Source: Histomonas meleagridis (lineage: Eukaryota; Parabasalia; Tritrichomonadida; Dientamoebidae). Taken from it: a stretch of 64,000 nucleotides of DNA. The notes beneath the pieces are model-generated. The model was not told the DNA's origin and made no database searches. It saw only the letters and a program-made list of their open reading frames with translations. The translations under genes were made by a program, and so were the position numbers. Positions 30,201 through 39,128 of the stretch are shown one piece after another. The stretch spans positions 124,001 to 188,000 of the forward strand of contig WSYJ01000182.1 of assembly GCA_020186115.1 (NCBI GenBank), written 5' to 3'. Each line of letters opens with the position of its first letter. Position 1 is the stretch's first letter.

Positions 30201-32050
30201 GTAAATTAATGTTACAAATTCCTTCATTATTAACAACTGGTGAAAGTGATCCATCATCAGTTCAACATTTCTTACTATTACAAAATCGATTAACTAAAAT
30301 CACTAAAGTTAAAACAGTATTAACATTATTACATTTAACAGCTATTACTGAATTTAGTGATTTAACACCTATTAAACCTTTAATACCAATTTGGGATCAA
30401 GTCTTTGAAAGTCCACCAGATAAATTAGAGAATATATTAGAAATGATATTAAATGAAGTCAAATCTATTACTGATGCTAAAATGCTTACAGCTTGTTGTA
30501 TATCATTTTCAAGAGCATTCTTTAAATATCCTAAACAAACAGCTACATTTATAATCGAACATTTACGTGTAACTACAGATCCTAATTTATCATTTGATAA
30601 TTTTAAGCCGACAACAATTGAATTAGTAATATCAGCAGTGTTAAGTTTCATCTTCGATTTAGAAACTGATCGACAACGTTTTGTTGTTTGTTTCTTAGAT
30701 CATATTCGATTTATATTAGTATGGGCCATTTTCTTACGATTTAATCCATTATATGAACATCATCATTTACCACCATTAGTTACATCTATTATGCATGCAG
30801 CTGTACCTGATTCAAGTTTACCATTATTTGTATTAGCACCAAGTGAATGTGTAGCACGTGCAGTTTATTTACCATTTAGACATACAACAGAATTAACATC
30901 AGCACAAATCGCTTCATTATTAGATGTATTAAAATCATTTTCTAAATTAACAGCAGAATTATTCTTAGATACAGTTGCAGCTAAAGCAAGTTCATTAGCA
31001 AAGTATTCACCTGATTTTTGGATATTGTTTTCGAATTTCTTCCAACCTATACATAGTACGACATTCTTAAATTCATTTATAGCTAATGCACAAAATGTGG
31101 ACTTAGAAAATATATCAATGATGTTGCCTATATTAACTGGTATGGTGAAACAAAACGCAGATCCTTCACATATAGCTGGTTTCATTGCTGTCATTATATT
31201 TATAATATCATCAACTAATGATATGAACTTCCTTAAAGTGATTAACAAACATTTGCCAAAGTTTATCGATACTGTCACTGAAAGTGAAGACGCAGAAATT
31301 ATATCATCGACTTTGTTGACTATCATTGATGAACATGGAGGTGAAGAATCAATTGTCGAAGGTATAATATACTTATTACAATTACCTGAGAAGATTAACT
31401 CAAGCGATATGAATAATGTATTGATATATCTATATGAAATATCAAAGTTATTATCGATTTCAAACGCAATTTATTCTTATACTTCATTGATCTTGTTCAT
31501 CTTCGATTCATTTAGATGGTTGGAAAGTAATGGAACTGAGTTCATGACGTCATTAGCATTCTTAAGCTTAAATCCTCCAAATTCATATGAAGAACTTTCA
31601 GATATAATTGTCGATAAATGGGTTCCAAAAATTGTATCTTTCTCGATCAAATGTATAGCGAATTTCGTTGGGAAAACTTCAATTATTACTTTCTCATTTA
31701 AGAAGAATATCATTAAAATGATAATGAGGGTGACAAATCAATGGAAGAACATGGAAATAATGCCCGACGCTGAAAAGTTAAGGAAGTTGATTTTGATGTT
31801 GTTGATCGGCTCCGATAGCGAGAACTTAACGGATTTGGCAAAGATGTTTTCTGAGCTGATCGAAACGATAGGTGACTCAGGTGAAATTTCACTGGTGGAA
31901 TCAATACAGCCGTTAAGAGTGGCTAAAACTGATAATAACCAGATCAAAAGAGCTATCGCACAAGAAGCAACACCAGTGTTCGTCCCACATGAAATCAAAC
32001 ACCCACTGTCTGAGGTTTGCCAGTACATTCAAAATAACATTCTCAATTAA
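27212..32050 (+). CDS. Large helical-repeat (HEAT/ARM-like) protein, unknown
   Basis: The 1612-residue protein consists of many amphipathic helix pairs with Leu/Ile-rich spacing (for example FDLMLDILMKRKQTNGVEGA and ELIHALLDTKPIDNNTVENV). It has no transmembrane segment, enzyme motif or low-complexity region, which fits a HEAT/ARM-type alpha-solenoid. Such proteins act as scaffolds in transport, cytoskeletal or signalling complexes. I cannot assign it to a named family such as tuberin, Furry or an adaptin-like protein. The ATG at 27212 is the first in frame, and a second Met at residue 23 is an alternative. Leu codons shift from mixed CTT/CTC/TTA at the 5' end to almost only TTA in the middle. 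The stop is TAA followed by A. Confidence 0.7.
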   Translation: MKRELTLLSLSNQWGITALFVFMKESKVSYSTFNSSLEAQLQYVNDPNFSKFFSKLSPGYENITLSDIAHYRSTIENLILDLLDDTSLIHVLNSTTKALKSAIILGARILDPNKEIVHPRSPTKSGLSIPASFYSTLNVLLSFIQKLFEKVPRQSIPNLSTDIFDLMLDILMKRKQTNGVEGAILSILSSIPQYSTQLWTNIIQISRMKDDKKIKSKLTSLTEGIKVIRHYPDENDSTSTESNLLEISNNINILKGKWSIPIILPIISSSLVFFYSKCKQVSSSDSLSSFIQAQFQFTQQNTTLETLLSFVNLFPFSNETDFNTYLPKLIQMLNKNYSSLSATSYFQVITQLIEGCIVRPHGCSNLFNLLISHWFNQNKQISINSPYKEDSLLLINVFSSLFKVAPKETEEFFLKLLNSNITTQTLNFLYSVIHVISVSEQQQVTKIAPAMVPSIKNIINKDEPPNEELQLVIPLLSLLWQNVPDFHSDITNLMIRCSKTKDITILGNTASFFIEIMEHYPIGSMPSKLLVTFSGQFLRRVDECVSEPILAKNFKLYSSYVKAFIDYAEKGKEVVDEMLWNQFLSLCESRLLVYALFPDINVTNIVRQTWKHLSKDTVVYKDKNPPLATVIPDITQNPIYQLSKHTNFHGFETRYLSLATYFAKPNGKIPKEFHNAIAKLLFALYKTKYYENNEPLNQQVVTILVDTLQRFSQQEIFNLVCLSDNNSWYYIIDKISNNTQITLPTKLKYVWSLSSHIKFCKTVLESEQIRKNLCIIFEAFIQSPLPKNESEQSIEVIGAEFCATFVRTISNQFKDEQIFNDFNNLIIKIISRLNPDSITLPDIPHVFALLELIHALLDTKPIDNNTVENVLDWTLYIALKTKGSTILQLQCHDVVLSLVKNNSNSLPLIMQCCFRASSLTTAHVASAIISSKVSSTDLAILSLGLSSRPSMICRAISAEIANTSSNAKFSPLACIDPLFEEKIVEFYASSFTPENVRKLMLQIPSLLTTGESDPSSVQHFLLLQNRLTKITKVKTVLTLLHLTAITEFSDLTPIKPLIPIWDQVFESPPDKLENILEMILNEVKSITDAKMLTACCISFSRAFFKYPKQTATFIIEHLRVTTDPNLSFDNFKPTTIELVISAVLSFIFDLETDRQRFVVCFLDHIRFILVWAIFLRFNPLYEHHHLPPLVTSIMHAAVPDSSLPLFVLAPSECVARAVYLPFRHTTELTSAQIASLLDVLKSFSKLTAELFLDTVAAKASSLAKYSPDFWILFSNFFQPIHSTTFLNSFIANAQNVDLENISMMLPILTGMVKQNADPSHIAGFIAVIIFIISSTNDMNFLKVINKHLPKFIDTVTESEDAEIISSTLLTIIDEHGGEESIVEGIIYLLQLPEKINSSDMNNVLIYLYEISKLLSISNAIYSYTSLILFIFDSFRWLESNGTEFMTSLAFLSLNPPNSYEELSDIIVDKWVPKIVSFSIKCIANFVGKTSIITFSFKKNIIKMIMRVTNQWKNMEIMPDAEKLRKLILMLLIGSDSENLTDLAKMFSELIETIGDSGEISLVESIQPLRVAKTDNNQIKRAIAQEATPVFVPHEIKHPLSEVCQYIQNNILN

Positions 32051-32693
32051 AAATTTATTCTCGTGAAAACTGTTTTTTGAAGTTGAGATTTACTTACAAA
32101 AAGTGGCACTTGTAATTCAATATTTTAATTGCATCACAATATCTGTTCTCAGAAACATATTTTGCATATGAAAATTATGTTTACAAATTTTTAAATTTAA
32201 CAATTAGAAGGGAAATGGTTATTTTTTTGAACAATGAAGTTAAAGCTTCATTCAGGCGGTTGGGACACTTTTGAATGCTTTTGAGTTCAATTTGAAAAAG
32301 TTCGGCCCAAAGGGTTTTGAACTGAGCTTTATAACAACGATAACTTTTTCAAATAAAAATAACAATTAATCACAGAAAATATTTTCTGAGGGTTTTAATT
32401 TTAAAATTTGATTATTTAGATAAGCAATATTTAAAAATTGTTTGATTTTATATATTTATAATTGATCTCAATGTTTATTTATATTTTAATATTAATTTAA
32501 ATAGATAACTAATAAATCATAAGATATTATTATATTTTTTAAGAATTAATTTATTTTTGGTGCTCTCAAACTTCAATACAAAAGCTATTTAACCGTTGTT
32601 ATAAAATGTGACTCAACGGTTTTTCGTTGGACAAATAAAAAAACTTCTTCAATCGTATTTTGCTTTATTTTTGAGTATTTGAAGACAACAGGT
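32051..32693. other. Intergenic with dispersed repeat copy 1 and a pair of Myb-type motifs
   Basis: It holds the repeat at 32253-32330. AACCGTT at 32591-32597 faces AACGGTT at 32615-32621 across 17 bases. Neither motif lies directly before a visible gene start. No open frame is credible. Confidence 0.55.
32253..32330. repeat. Dispersed 78-nt repeat, copy 1
   Basis: From CAGGCGGTTGGGACACTTTT to GAACTGAGCTTT this stretch matches 56817-56893 with only a few mismatches and one indel. A weaker match (AAAGCTTCAT) extends upstream in both copies. AGTTCAA and TTGAACT inside it can pair as a stem. Confidence 0.85.
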
Positions 32694-32996
32694 TTAGTTT
32701 TCATATACTGGCTTGATGCATGGTAGGAAGTTTTTCACTTCTTCACAATGGATTGTGAACCATTTGTACATGAGTACCTTACTTCTTTTGAAATTACGTG
32801 GTAGAGGTAATTGAAACCTTTTAGAGATTAAGAGTGCTAAAGAAATCATTCGGTTAACTGTTACTTGTTTGTTAAAGTATTCATTGATTATGTTATATCC
32901 AATACTTCCTTTCGCAACATAATCGCCAACAAGAGCTTCAGTGACTCCACCTTCTCCAAGATTTTTTCGGCTCACATAATTTGGCTTGAGTTCCAT
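32694..32996 (-). CDS. Small basic protein, unknown
   Basis: The 100-residue protein starts at the ATG at 32996 and is predicted to be compact and helical (IGYNIINEYFNKQVTVNRMI, then LPRNFKRSKVLMYKWF). The composition is normal for a gene and no low-complexity stretch is present. The helical, basic, Trp-containing second half could be a small DNA-binding fold, but that is a guess. It is divergently paired with the C2-like gene at 33120, and the palindromic Myb-type site at 33048-33060 lies between them. A related broken fragment may lie at 33743-33973. Confidence 0.5.
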   Translation of the reverse strand: MELKPNYVSRKNLGEGGVTEALVGDYVAKGSIGYNIINEYFNKQVTVNRMISLALLISKRFQLPLPRNFKRSKVLMYKWFTIHCEEVKNFLPCIKPVYEN

Positions 32997-33047
32997 GTTC
33001 CAATTATTTTTTGGTTTTTGATTGACAGAAAAAACTAATTGAAAGGA

Positions 33048-33060
33048 AACGGTAACCGTT
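33048..33060. promoter_or_regulatory. Palindromic Myb-type site AACGGTAACCGTT between divergent genes
   Basis: AACGGT and ACCGTT form a perfect inverted repeat around one central A. It lies 52 bases before the minus-strand ATG (32996) and 60 bases before the plus-strand ATG (33120), and so reads as the same site from both genes. A shared bidirectional promoter element is inferred. Confidence 0.6.
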
Positions 33061-33119
33061 CAAATAAGCGTTTCAATGTTTTACAAAATTTTATCCTCAA
33101 ACAACGTTTATTCAGCTCT

Positions 33120-33746
33120 ATGAAATATATCCTCAATATTAAGGTTGTGGCTCTAAATGTTGATACAAATTTTGTTACCTACCAAAGGAAGGCAAGAAAG
33201 GATTCTGGATGGCTTGTTGTTAAGGTTGATGGAGGAAAATCTGCTGTCTCAACTCCACTTGTTTCAATTCAGCAAAGAATGAGTTTTAACTTCCAAACTT
33301 CAATCCCTTATGAATCAAATGATAACATGCAATCTTACGTATACTTCACTTTATGCGTCTTTGGAAAATCACAAAGAGAAAATATTCCAATTGCAAAGTG
33401 TCGTTCTAGAATTGGGAGATTACCATTAAATGGTGCTGTCCAATTTGACCTTCCACTCATAAGCGGTAATCAACAAGTTGCAGTAATCAATTTATCTGGC
33501 GTTCTCCAGTCTGTTGGAGCAGCAAATCCTCAAGTGCCACCACCAATGCAAGTACAACCACCTCCATATCAATATGCTCAACCAAATGCACCTCCTCCAT
33601 ATGGTGCACCACAATTACCACCTAATCCTAAACAACAACCAGCGCCACCACAAAACAAACCATCACAGGGTTATATCCCTTCACAACCACAATATGCACC
33701 AACGAATGATTATACTAATCCATCCAATAATCCATACTTTTACTAA
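33120..33746 (+). CDS. C2-like domain protein with Pro/Gln-rich PPPY tail
   Basis: The ATG at 33120 gives 208 residues; the frame runs upstream only through non-ATG codons. TTCAGCTCT directly before it is initiator-like. Residues 1-130 alternate beta strands (KYILNIKVVALNVDTNFV, MQSYVYFTLCVFGKSQRENI) in the manner of a C2 domain, which usually binds membranes or proteins. The last 75 residues are Pro/Gln/Tyr-rich with PPPYQYAQ and PPPYGAP repeats, possible WW-domain ligands. Small C2 proteins with a proline tail occur in amoebae and trichomonads. The lack of a clear Ca-binding Asp cluster suggests Ca-independent binding. The fold assignment is by pattern only. Confidence 0.6.
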   Translation: MKYILNIKVVALNVDTNFVTYQRKARKDSGWLVVKVDGGKSAVSTPLVSIQQRMSFNFQTSIPYESNDNMQSYVYFTLCVFGKSQRENIPIAKCRSRIGRLPLNGAVQFDLPLISGNQQVAVINLSGVLQSVGAANPQVPPPMQVQPPPYQYAQPNAPPPYGAPQLPPNPKQQPAPPQNKPSQGYIPSQPQYAPTNDYTNPSNNPYFY

Positions 33747-33973
33747 ATAAAAAATGCAAAGTTGAAAGATTTTTGTTTGCCAAAAATATGAAATAACCTT
33801 TTAGCATAATCATATTTTACAATTTCAAACATTCTTCTAATACGACGCTTATCTCTCCCAAGACTCAAACCTTTTAAATGTATCATTGGGCAAGCATTAA
33901 TTACAAAATTATCATAGCAATCATGGAGGAAATAGTTATACAAAGGTTCAAAAAAATGATTTTATGAACAAGA
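33743..33973 (-). pseudogene. Fragment of a small basic-protein gene
   Basis: The minus strand is open from just after a TAA near 33973 to a stop at 33743, with good protein character: FFEPLYNYFLHDCYDNFVIN, then GRDKRRIRRMFEIVKYDYAK. The only ATG is internal (33943). The pattern of a charged R/K cluster followed by an aromatic helix resembles the C-terminal half of the protein at 32694-32996. It is probably a truncated or decayed relative. It overlaps the 3' end of the C2-like gene by four bases. Confidence 0.35.
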
Positions 33974-34075
33974 ATATAAGTGATTTGATTTTGGATCCAT
34001 TTATGAAGGATCTTAAATGTGTGATGAATGAATGAGTAAAAAAAATAAATAATAATGTTTATAGAATATGAAGAA

Positions 34076-34321
34076 TCACTTTGATTTGGTATCTTTCTTG
34101 TTTTTCTTTGTATTAATAGCACTCACCTTCTTTGCTACTTTCTTTGTAAAGTATGGGAGTAGAACATCTTCTTCAGTATCTCGAGGATCTGGAATAACAT
34201 CCACAAGAAGTGATGGAAGTGGAACTGTCTTCTTGTCATCCTCTTCATCTTCAGTTTGTTCGGTATTAGCTTCTTCTCCTTCCTGCTCTTTGTCAGATGA
34301 ATCGTAGCTCGAATCGCTCAT
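34076..34321 (-). CDS. Small acidic protein with basic tail, unknown
   Basis: The 81-residue protein starts with an Asp/Glu/Ser-rich region (SDSSYDSSDKEQEGEE), has a conserved-looking hydrophobic centre (LPSLLVDVIPDPRD, then VLLPYFTKKVAKKV) and ends in a Lys-rich tail (NTKKNKKDTKSK). An acidic head, short motif and basic tail suggest a nuclear chaperone-like or RNP-associated protein, but I recognise no family. TTCAACAGTAAATG supplies an initiator-like TCA near the start, and AACGGTT at 34384-34390 lies about 63 bases upstream. Confidence 0.55.
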   Translation of the reverse strand: MSDSSYDSSDKEQEGEEANTEQTEDEEDDKKTVPLPSLLVDVIPDPRDTEEDVLLPYFTKKVAKKVSAINTKKNKKDTKSK

Positions 34322-35493
34322 TTACTGTTGAATAGTATTCAAAAAGTCTGTTGTTTTTGAATTGAACCCGTTTACATCATCAAAACGGTTAGGGAAAAGT
34401 GCATATGGTTAATGATAATGTTCAAAACTCTTTTTGGTATGTGCGTCTTTGTGGTTTTGTAGCATTGAGCCCATATTTAGTAATACATTTAAATAGTAAC
34501 ATAGGTGCATAATGCGATTTTTTATTAAATTTATATTTATTCAATTGAATGATAATTATTTTCAGAAATTTAGATTACTGTAGTAATTAATATAAATTGT
34601 CAACAATATATTGTGTTTTCGACATAAGGGTAGCCCAATATAATTATTTTTATAAAGAAATCGGCTTCGAGATACCCTCAAAAATCATCATAATTTGAAT
34701 AATGTTTGTTCTTCCAAGCTCTTCGTTGAATAAAAAATAACGAGAGAAAAATATATCTAATCAAGAAAATTTAAATGAATGGGAAATACTTTCATTAATT
34801 AAAAAATTAGTATTTGGTTTGAACAATATATACATTTTACCACACGCAAAATTAATCAAACAATTGAAGCATCACTTTATGAAAGATATTCATTTGATAA
34901 TTATCATCGAAGTAATATTTTTAAATATATATTGAAGAGAAATTTGTGAAAATCAATGATTTGGAAAAATTATAAAACTAGTTTAATAATTTAGTATATT
35001 AAGATAATATTTGGAAATTATTTAAATTATTTTGAACGGCAACACATATGAAATAGTTAAATTACTTCTTACACAATATAATGATTAATTCGATTAATTT
35101 TTATTTTTTCATGAAGTTTGTTTTAAAAATTTGATCAAATTTGTAAGCAACATTTAAAAATCATTTAAATCATTAAAATTTTTGATTACGATTACTTATA
35201 AAAATGGAAACAAAACTCCACATATTTCTAGATCGATAACATATATATTTTATAATAAAATATATATTATTTATTTTTATTTAATTTTTGTAATATTTGA
35301 TAATAAAATACAATATTAAATCCTAAATAAATTTAGTTATATTAATATGTTTTAAGTATTTAAAGGAGGATTTCCATTTTTGTAAAATGAAGGGAAAATA
35401 TGTCAAATTACTAGTAGTAGTAACCGCAAATATTGTTTCTGGGCTAAAAACGGTTATTTGAACAATAGGTGTCAAATTTGCCAGGCCAATTAT
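34322..35493. other. Intergenic with ankyrin pseudogene
   Basis: The left end is the promoter side of the small acidic gene. The centre holds the ankyrin remnant at 34740-35090. The right end has AACGGTT at 35449-35455 and TCAAATTT at 35472, both placed to serve the membrane-protein gene at 35494. Confidence 0.55.
34740..35090 (+). pseudogene. Decayed ankyrin-repeat gene
   Basis: Near 34864 the plus strand reads IEASLYERYSFDNYHRS, which closely matches FIEPSLYERYSFINKEK in the intact ankyrin gene at 48537-49703. Near 35037 it reads GNTYEIVKLLLTQYND, a clear ankyrin-repeat half. Stops and frame changes lie between and around them. It is a broken member of the same family, and unlike the array at 45188-48536 its coding parts carry stops. 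Confidence 0.65.
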
Positions 35494-36177
35494 ATGAACT
35501 TTAAAAAATTGTTTAGAGCTCCTAAGTGCTATTTAACAGTACCATTAATAGTTCCTCTTGCATTGCTTATATGCGTTCCCATTGGTTACTATAATGACCA
35601 ATATGATTTTGAATATTATCCTCCTATTCCATCTTCTGTCATAATTTATACACCACAAAATATCATTTTTGGTATTTCTGTTGCTGTTGCATGTGTTTTC
35701 ATGGCCATTGGATTATATAAAATGTTCAGATATCTCAATTCAAATCATCGTGTAGGTCTCCAATCCACACTAGCAAAGGTACTTGTTTATGTTTTTACAA
35801 TTTGTGGAGCTGCTGCAATTATTTGCTTAGCAATAACAAGCTTTTTCTCACTTGGTGATGGATTATGGGTTCATTTAGGATTCCATCTTGCTTTCTTCAC
35901 AACATTTATGATCCAACTCGGCGTTTCTGATTATTTACTCAATCGCCTTAAACACAAAACACCAACGTCTGCATACATATTAGATGGTGTTATTTGCGCC
36001 TTTTATATTTTCTACTTTGCTGTCGGCTACGCTCTCTTCTTCCGTCCACCAACTTCCTTCTTCTCCTTAATATCAATTTCTGGATACGTACTTTTCGCTC
36101 TTGTGTTCATTAAGAACTTCATCAATGGAACACAAATTTTGGAGCACGCACTCATTCCAGCAGGAAAGCGAAACTAA
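35494..36177 (+). CDS. Frag1/DRAM/Sfk1-type multi-pass membrane protein
   Basis: From the ATG at 35494 (22 bases after an initiator-like TCAAATTT and 45 after AACGGTT) the protein has 227 residues and about six membrane spans. The first is at about 14-31 (LTVPLIVPLALLICVPIGYY). A lumenal loop with PPIPSSVIIYTPQNIIF follows, then further spans to about residue 215. The topology, the length and the P-x-S...P loop after the first span fit the Frag1/DRAM/Sfk1 family (PGAP2-like and autophagy-linked DRAM proteins). Members act at the Golgi, lysosome or plasma membrane. Which branch this belongs to is not clear. A CA microsatellite follows the stop. Confidence 0.65.
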   Translation: MNFKKLFRAPKCYLTVPLIVPLALLICVPIGYYNDQYDFEYYPPIPSSVIIYTPQNIIFGISVAVACVFMAIGLYKMFRYLNSNHRVGLQSTLAKVLVYVFTICGAAAIICLAITSFFSLGDGLWVHLGFHLAFFTTFMIQLGVSDYLLNRLKHKTPTSAYILDGVICAFYIFYFAVGYALFFRPPTSFFSLISISGYVLFALVFIKNFINGTQILEHALIPAGKRN

Positions 36178-36193
36178 ACACACACACACACAA
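36178..36193. repeat. AC/CA dinucleotide microsatellite
   Basis: About eight AC units directly follow the stop codon of the Frag1/DRAM/Sfk1-type gene, in its 3' untranslated region. An AT-rich stretch without features runs on to 36479. Confidence 0.9.
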
Positions 36194-36479
36194 TTTTTTT
36201 TATAATTTATGTTATGTGATTGAAAATTTGCATAATTATATTACAAAAAACATTTATTTGAATTCTTGAATATTTTAAGAAAATATATACTTTATTGAAT
36301 TTTTAAAGAAAAGTAAATAACTACATAGCTATGAAGTTTTTTTTTCACTATAAATAATTTATAAACAAATGCTTAGAGTATGTTATATATATATGATATA
36401 AATTATTAGTCATTTTTAAACATATTTAACAATAAGAAATTGGTTGTGCATTGTTTAACTAAACCCAAACTAAAAATTT

Positions 36480-38879
36480 TTATAATTTTACAGGTTGAAA
36501 AGTTAAAAAGATTTCGTTATTGTCCCAATATTTAATATCATTTTTCAAATTAGATGATGTGAAATTGGAAGAAATTTTTTTTGATATTTCTTTGATGGCA
36601 TTGCTTTTTGGATCAAATTCAAGTTGCGTTTGCTCTTCAATTTCATTTCTAGTTTCTATTGTTGAAAATATTGATGATATAGTATACTTGAATTCAGGTT
36701 TTTCTATTGGCGGTGCTGTTGGTGGAATTGCACCGCATTTCCCACTTGTTTCAACATATTCAGCAACCATATTTGCTATTGGATGCACAGTTAAATCTAT
36801 TGTAGCTAATGAACTTAGATCTAATAATGATAAAATCGGATTTCTAAATCCCGAATTTATAAATTGTGAAGCATCAGATCCATCTCCAGCATTCTCATTC
36901 ATATTAAATGAATTCTCTGGTGAAACATTAACAGCAAACTCACCAATCATTGACAAGTAAAGCCCACACCTTTGTGTGGTCGAAGAAAAAAATCTTTTCT
37001 TCGAAAATCTATCTTTTAATCTTTTGATTTCATTGATTTCTTTATTATATTCCATAAATTTTGAAGGATATCCAAATGATATTATTTTTGAATTACTTAA
37101 AACTGTATCATAAAAATTTAACTCCTTCTCATTATTTTGAAATGAAAGTTCATTAATTCCTAATTCACTTAAATAAGGAGCTCTTTCAATAATCTGATAT
37201 ATTGTTTTTATGTCATCATCATAAATTGTATTTTGTCCAATATTAAGTGAATAAAGACCTGGAATTTCTGTATATTTTATGCTTGGTTTTATCCCACAAA
37301 CGTCTAAGCCCCAAAGATTTCTTCCTTTCTTAAAAAATTTTACAATTTTATTAATACAATATTGTGATAATGCAGGAGAAAAACAATTTGATAAATTGAG
37401 ATAATTTAATGTATTTAAATTTTTGTTTGATATTAGTGGCGATTGTGTTTCTAAAAATTTTAAAAACAATTTTATAGCAGATTCATCAAATGTGTTATTA
37501 CTGAAATTAATTTCAGTAAGCGCTGGATAAAGTGAATCAAATTTAAATTGAGAAAATACTTCATCCCAATTTGTATTAATTTGAGCTCTTTCAACAGATA
37601 ATATCAAAGGATATTTTCGAGGATTTGAACAAAGGATTGATATAAAAGAAACAAATGATTCTGGACTCCATTCACAATAACCAACATCAATAAATAAAAG
37701 AGTAGGAGGAAGAATCATTGTATCTTTTACTATAATTGTATTACCTGTATTATTTCTCATACATAATTTTTGGATTATTGTTTCACATCTTGATATACCT
37801 AAAAGAGCATCACAAACATCAATATAACACCATTCAACTTGAAAGTTTTCAAGCTTTTTGCAAAAAGCAACACAAATTAAAGCAAAATCAAGAAAAGAAG
37901 AATCTGAACACATACATCTTACAAATCCTAATGACGTGATTGCATTACAAAAATATGATTTCATAATACATTGAGAAATTATTTCTATTCCAGATGTTTC
38001 AAAAGTAATATCCCAAAAAATCAATGTCGAAATTTGAAGACTTCCATTTTGAATTGCCATAAAAAATTCTACAATAAACTTATTTGAACAATTATTAATC
38101 TTAATAGTTGTAAGGGTAGAAGACATTTTCTTTAAAATTATTCCTTTTAATTTTGCATGCGTATAATTCTTTAGTTCTAAAGATACTAAGTTTTTAGAAG
38201 ATAAAATAACATTCAAAAAATTATCAAGATGAATTTCATCAAATTTATCAAGAATTAATGATTTTAAGTTTGATTCAACAGATAAAGACATTGCAACTTC
38301 TTTTGACGTTTTACTTTTCCAAATGTTTGGTAAATTAATTTCTTTTTCACCCATATAATGACCTAATACATTGATCACTTTCTTTTCTGGTCGTTTTGAA
38401 CTAACAAGACAAAATGCAATATAACGGTATAAAAGTAAAAAAGGTGGTCTTGAATTGGGTATTTTTATCAACTCAAAGAAAGGTGATTTTTCAATGTTTC
38501 TTGAAATTTTAATTTGATTTGTAAAAACATTCCAAAATAATTTCTTAATTTGTTGACAAATTGTTACATAAAGTAATTTTGAATCAGGAACAGTAAACAA
38601 GTAATTTTTTGATTTGAAACTAATTTTAAATTCATTTCCATTAATCTCTATAGCTTCTAATAAAAACAAAGAATGGCAATGATGAATTTTAAACTCATTA
38701 CTTTTTTCAAAAATATAAAATCCACATTCAGTAATCATTATATAATAAATCTTCTTTTTCTTTTCATCATTTTCTTCAATACCTGAAACATGAACACAAT
38801 ATTGCGATGTTTCCTTATCAGAATAACATAATTTTAATAAGTTATTGATAGTATCACTTCTAATTTGTTGATTTATCAT
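36480..38879 (-). CDS. CARMIL-like leucine-rich-repeat protein
   Basis: This 799-residue protein has an N-terminal PH-like region (about 1-115; IYYIMITECGFYIFEKSNEF, FLLEAIEINGNEFKISF). A long ribonuclease-inhibitor-type LRR solenoid follows (about 200-600; NLVSLELKNYTHAKLKGIIL, ALTEINFSNNTFDESAIKLF, NTLNYLNLSNCFSPALSQYC). The C-terminal tail is Pro/Ser-containing. A PH-like domain followed by this LRR type is the arrangement of CARMIL proteins, which bind capping protein and link it to Arp2/3 and myosin I. I cannot pick out a capping-protein-interaction motif in the tail, so the name is by architecture. On the coding strand CTCATTTACA lies about 20 bases before the ATG, a good initiator match. 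Confidence 0.7.
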   Translation of the reverse strand: MINQQIRSDTINNLLKLCYSDKETSQYCVHVSGIEENDEKKKKIYYIMITECGFYIFEKSNEFKIHHCHSLFLLEAIEINGNEFKISFKSKNYLFTVPDSKLLYVTICQQIKKLFWNVFTNQIKISRNIEKSPFFELIKIPNSRPPFLLLYRYIAFCLVSSKRPEKKVINVLGHYMGEKEINLPNIWKSKTSKEVAMSLSVESNLKSLILDKFDEIHLDNFLNVILSSKNLVSLELKNYTHAKLKGIILKKMSSTLTTIKINNCSNKFIVEFFMAIQNGSLQISTLIFWDITFETSGIEIISQCIMKSYFCNAITSLGFVRCMCSDSSFLDFALICVAFCKKLENFQVEWCYIDVCDALLGISRCETIIQKLCMRNNTGNTIIVKDTMILPPTLLFIDVGYCEWSPESFVSFISILCSNPRKYPLILSVERAQINTNWDEVFSQFKFDSLYPALTEINFSNNTFDESAIKLFLKFLETQSPLISNKNLNTLNYLNLSNCFSPALSQYCINKIVKFFKKGRNLWGLDVCGIKPSIKYTEIPGLYSLNIGQNTIYDDDIKTIYQIIERAPYLSELGINELSFQNNEKELNFYDTVLSNSKIISFGYPSKFMEYNKEINEIKRLKDRFSKKRFFSSTTQRCGLYLSMIGEFAVNVSPENSFNMNENAGDGSDASQFINSGFRNPILSLLDLSSLATIDLTVHPIANMVAEYVETSGKCGAIPPTAPPIEKPEFKYTISSIFSTIETRNEIEEQTQLEFDPKSNAIKEISKKISSNFTSSNLKNDIKYWDNNEIFLTFQPVKL

Positions 38880-39128
38880 AAAAATAAAATGTAAATGAGT
38901 TTTTCATTTATGGTTTTATAAAATGAAGTTTTTTTTTAAATCATAATATTTTTACAATTATATAGAAAGAATCAATCCTATATAATAGTTGTAATAATAA
39001 TATATGTCAAGCAAAGCTTAAACCATAGAAGAAGTTTATTTTTATTTTCTTTTGGCTGAATTATCAATAAACCGTTTTACATGCAAACAATTTTCAATGC
39101 ACACAAAAAGCTTGTGAAATTCAAATGA

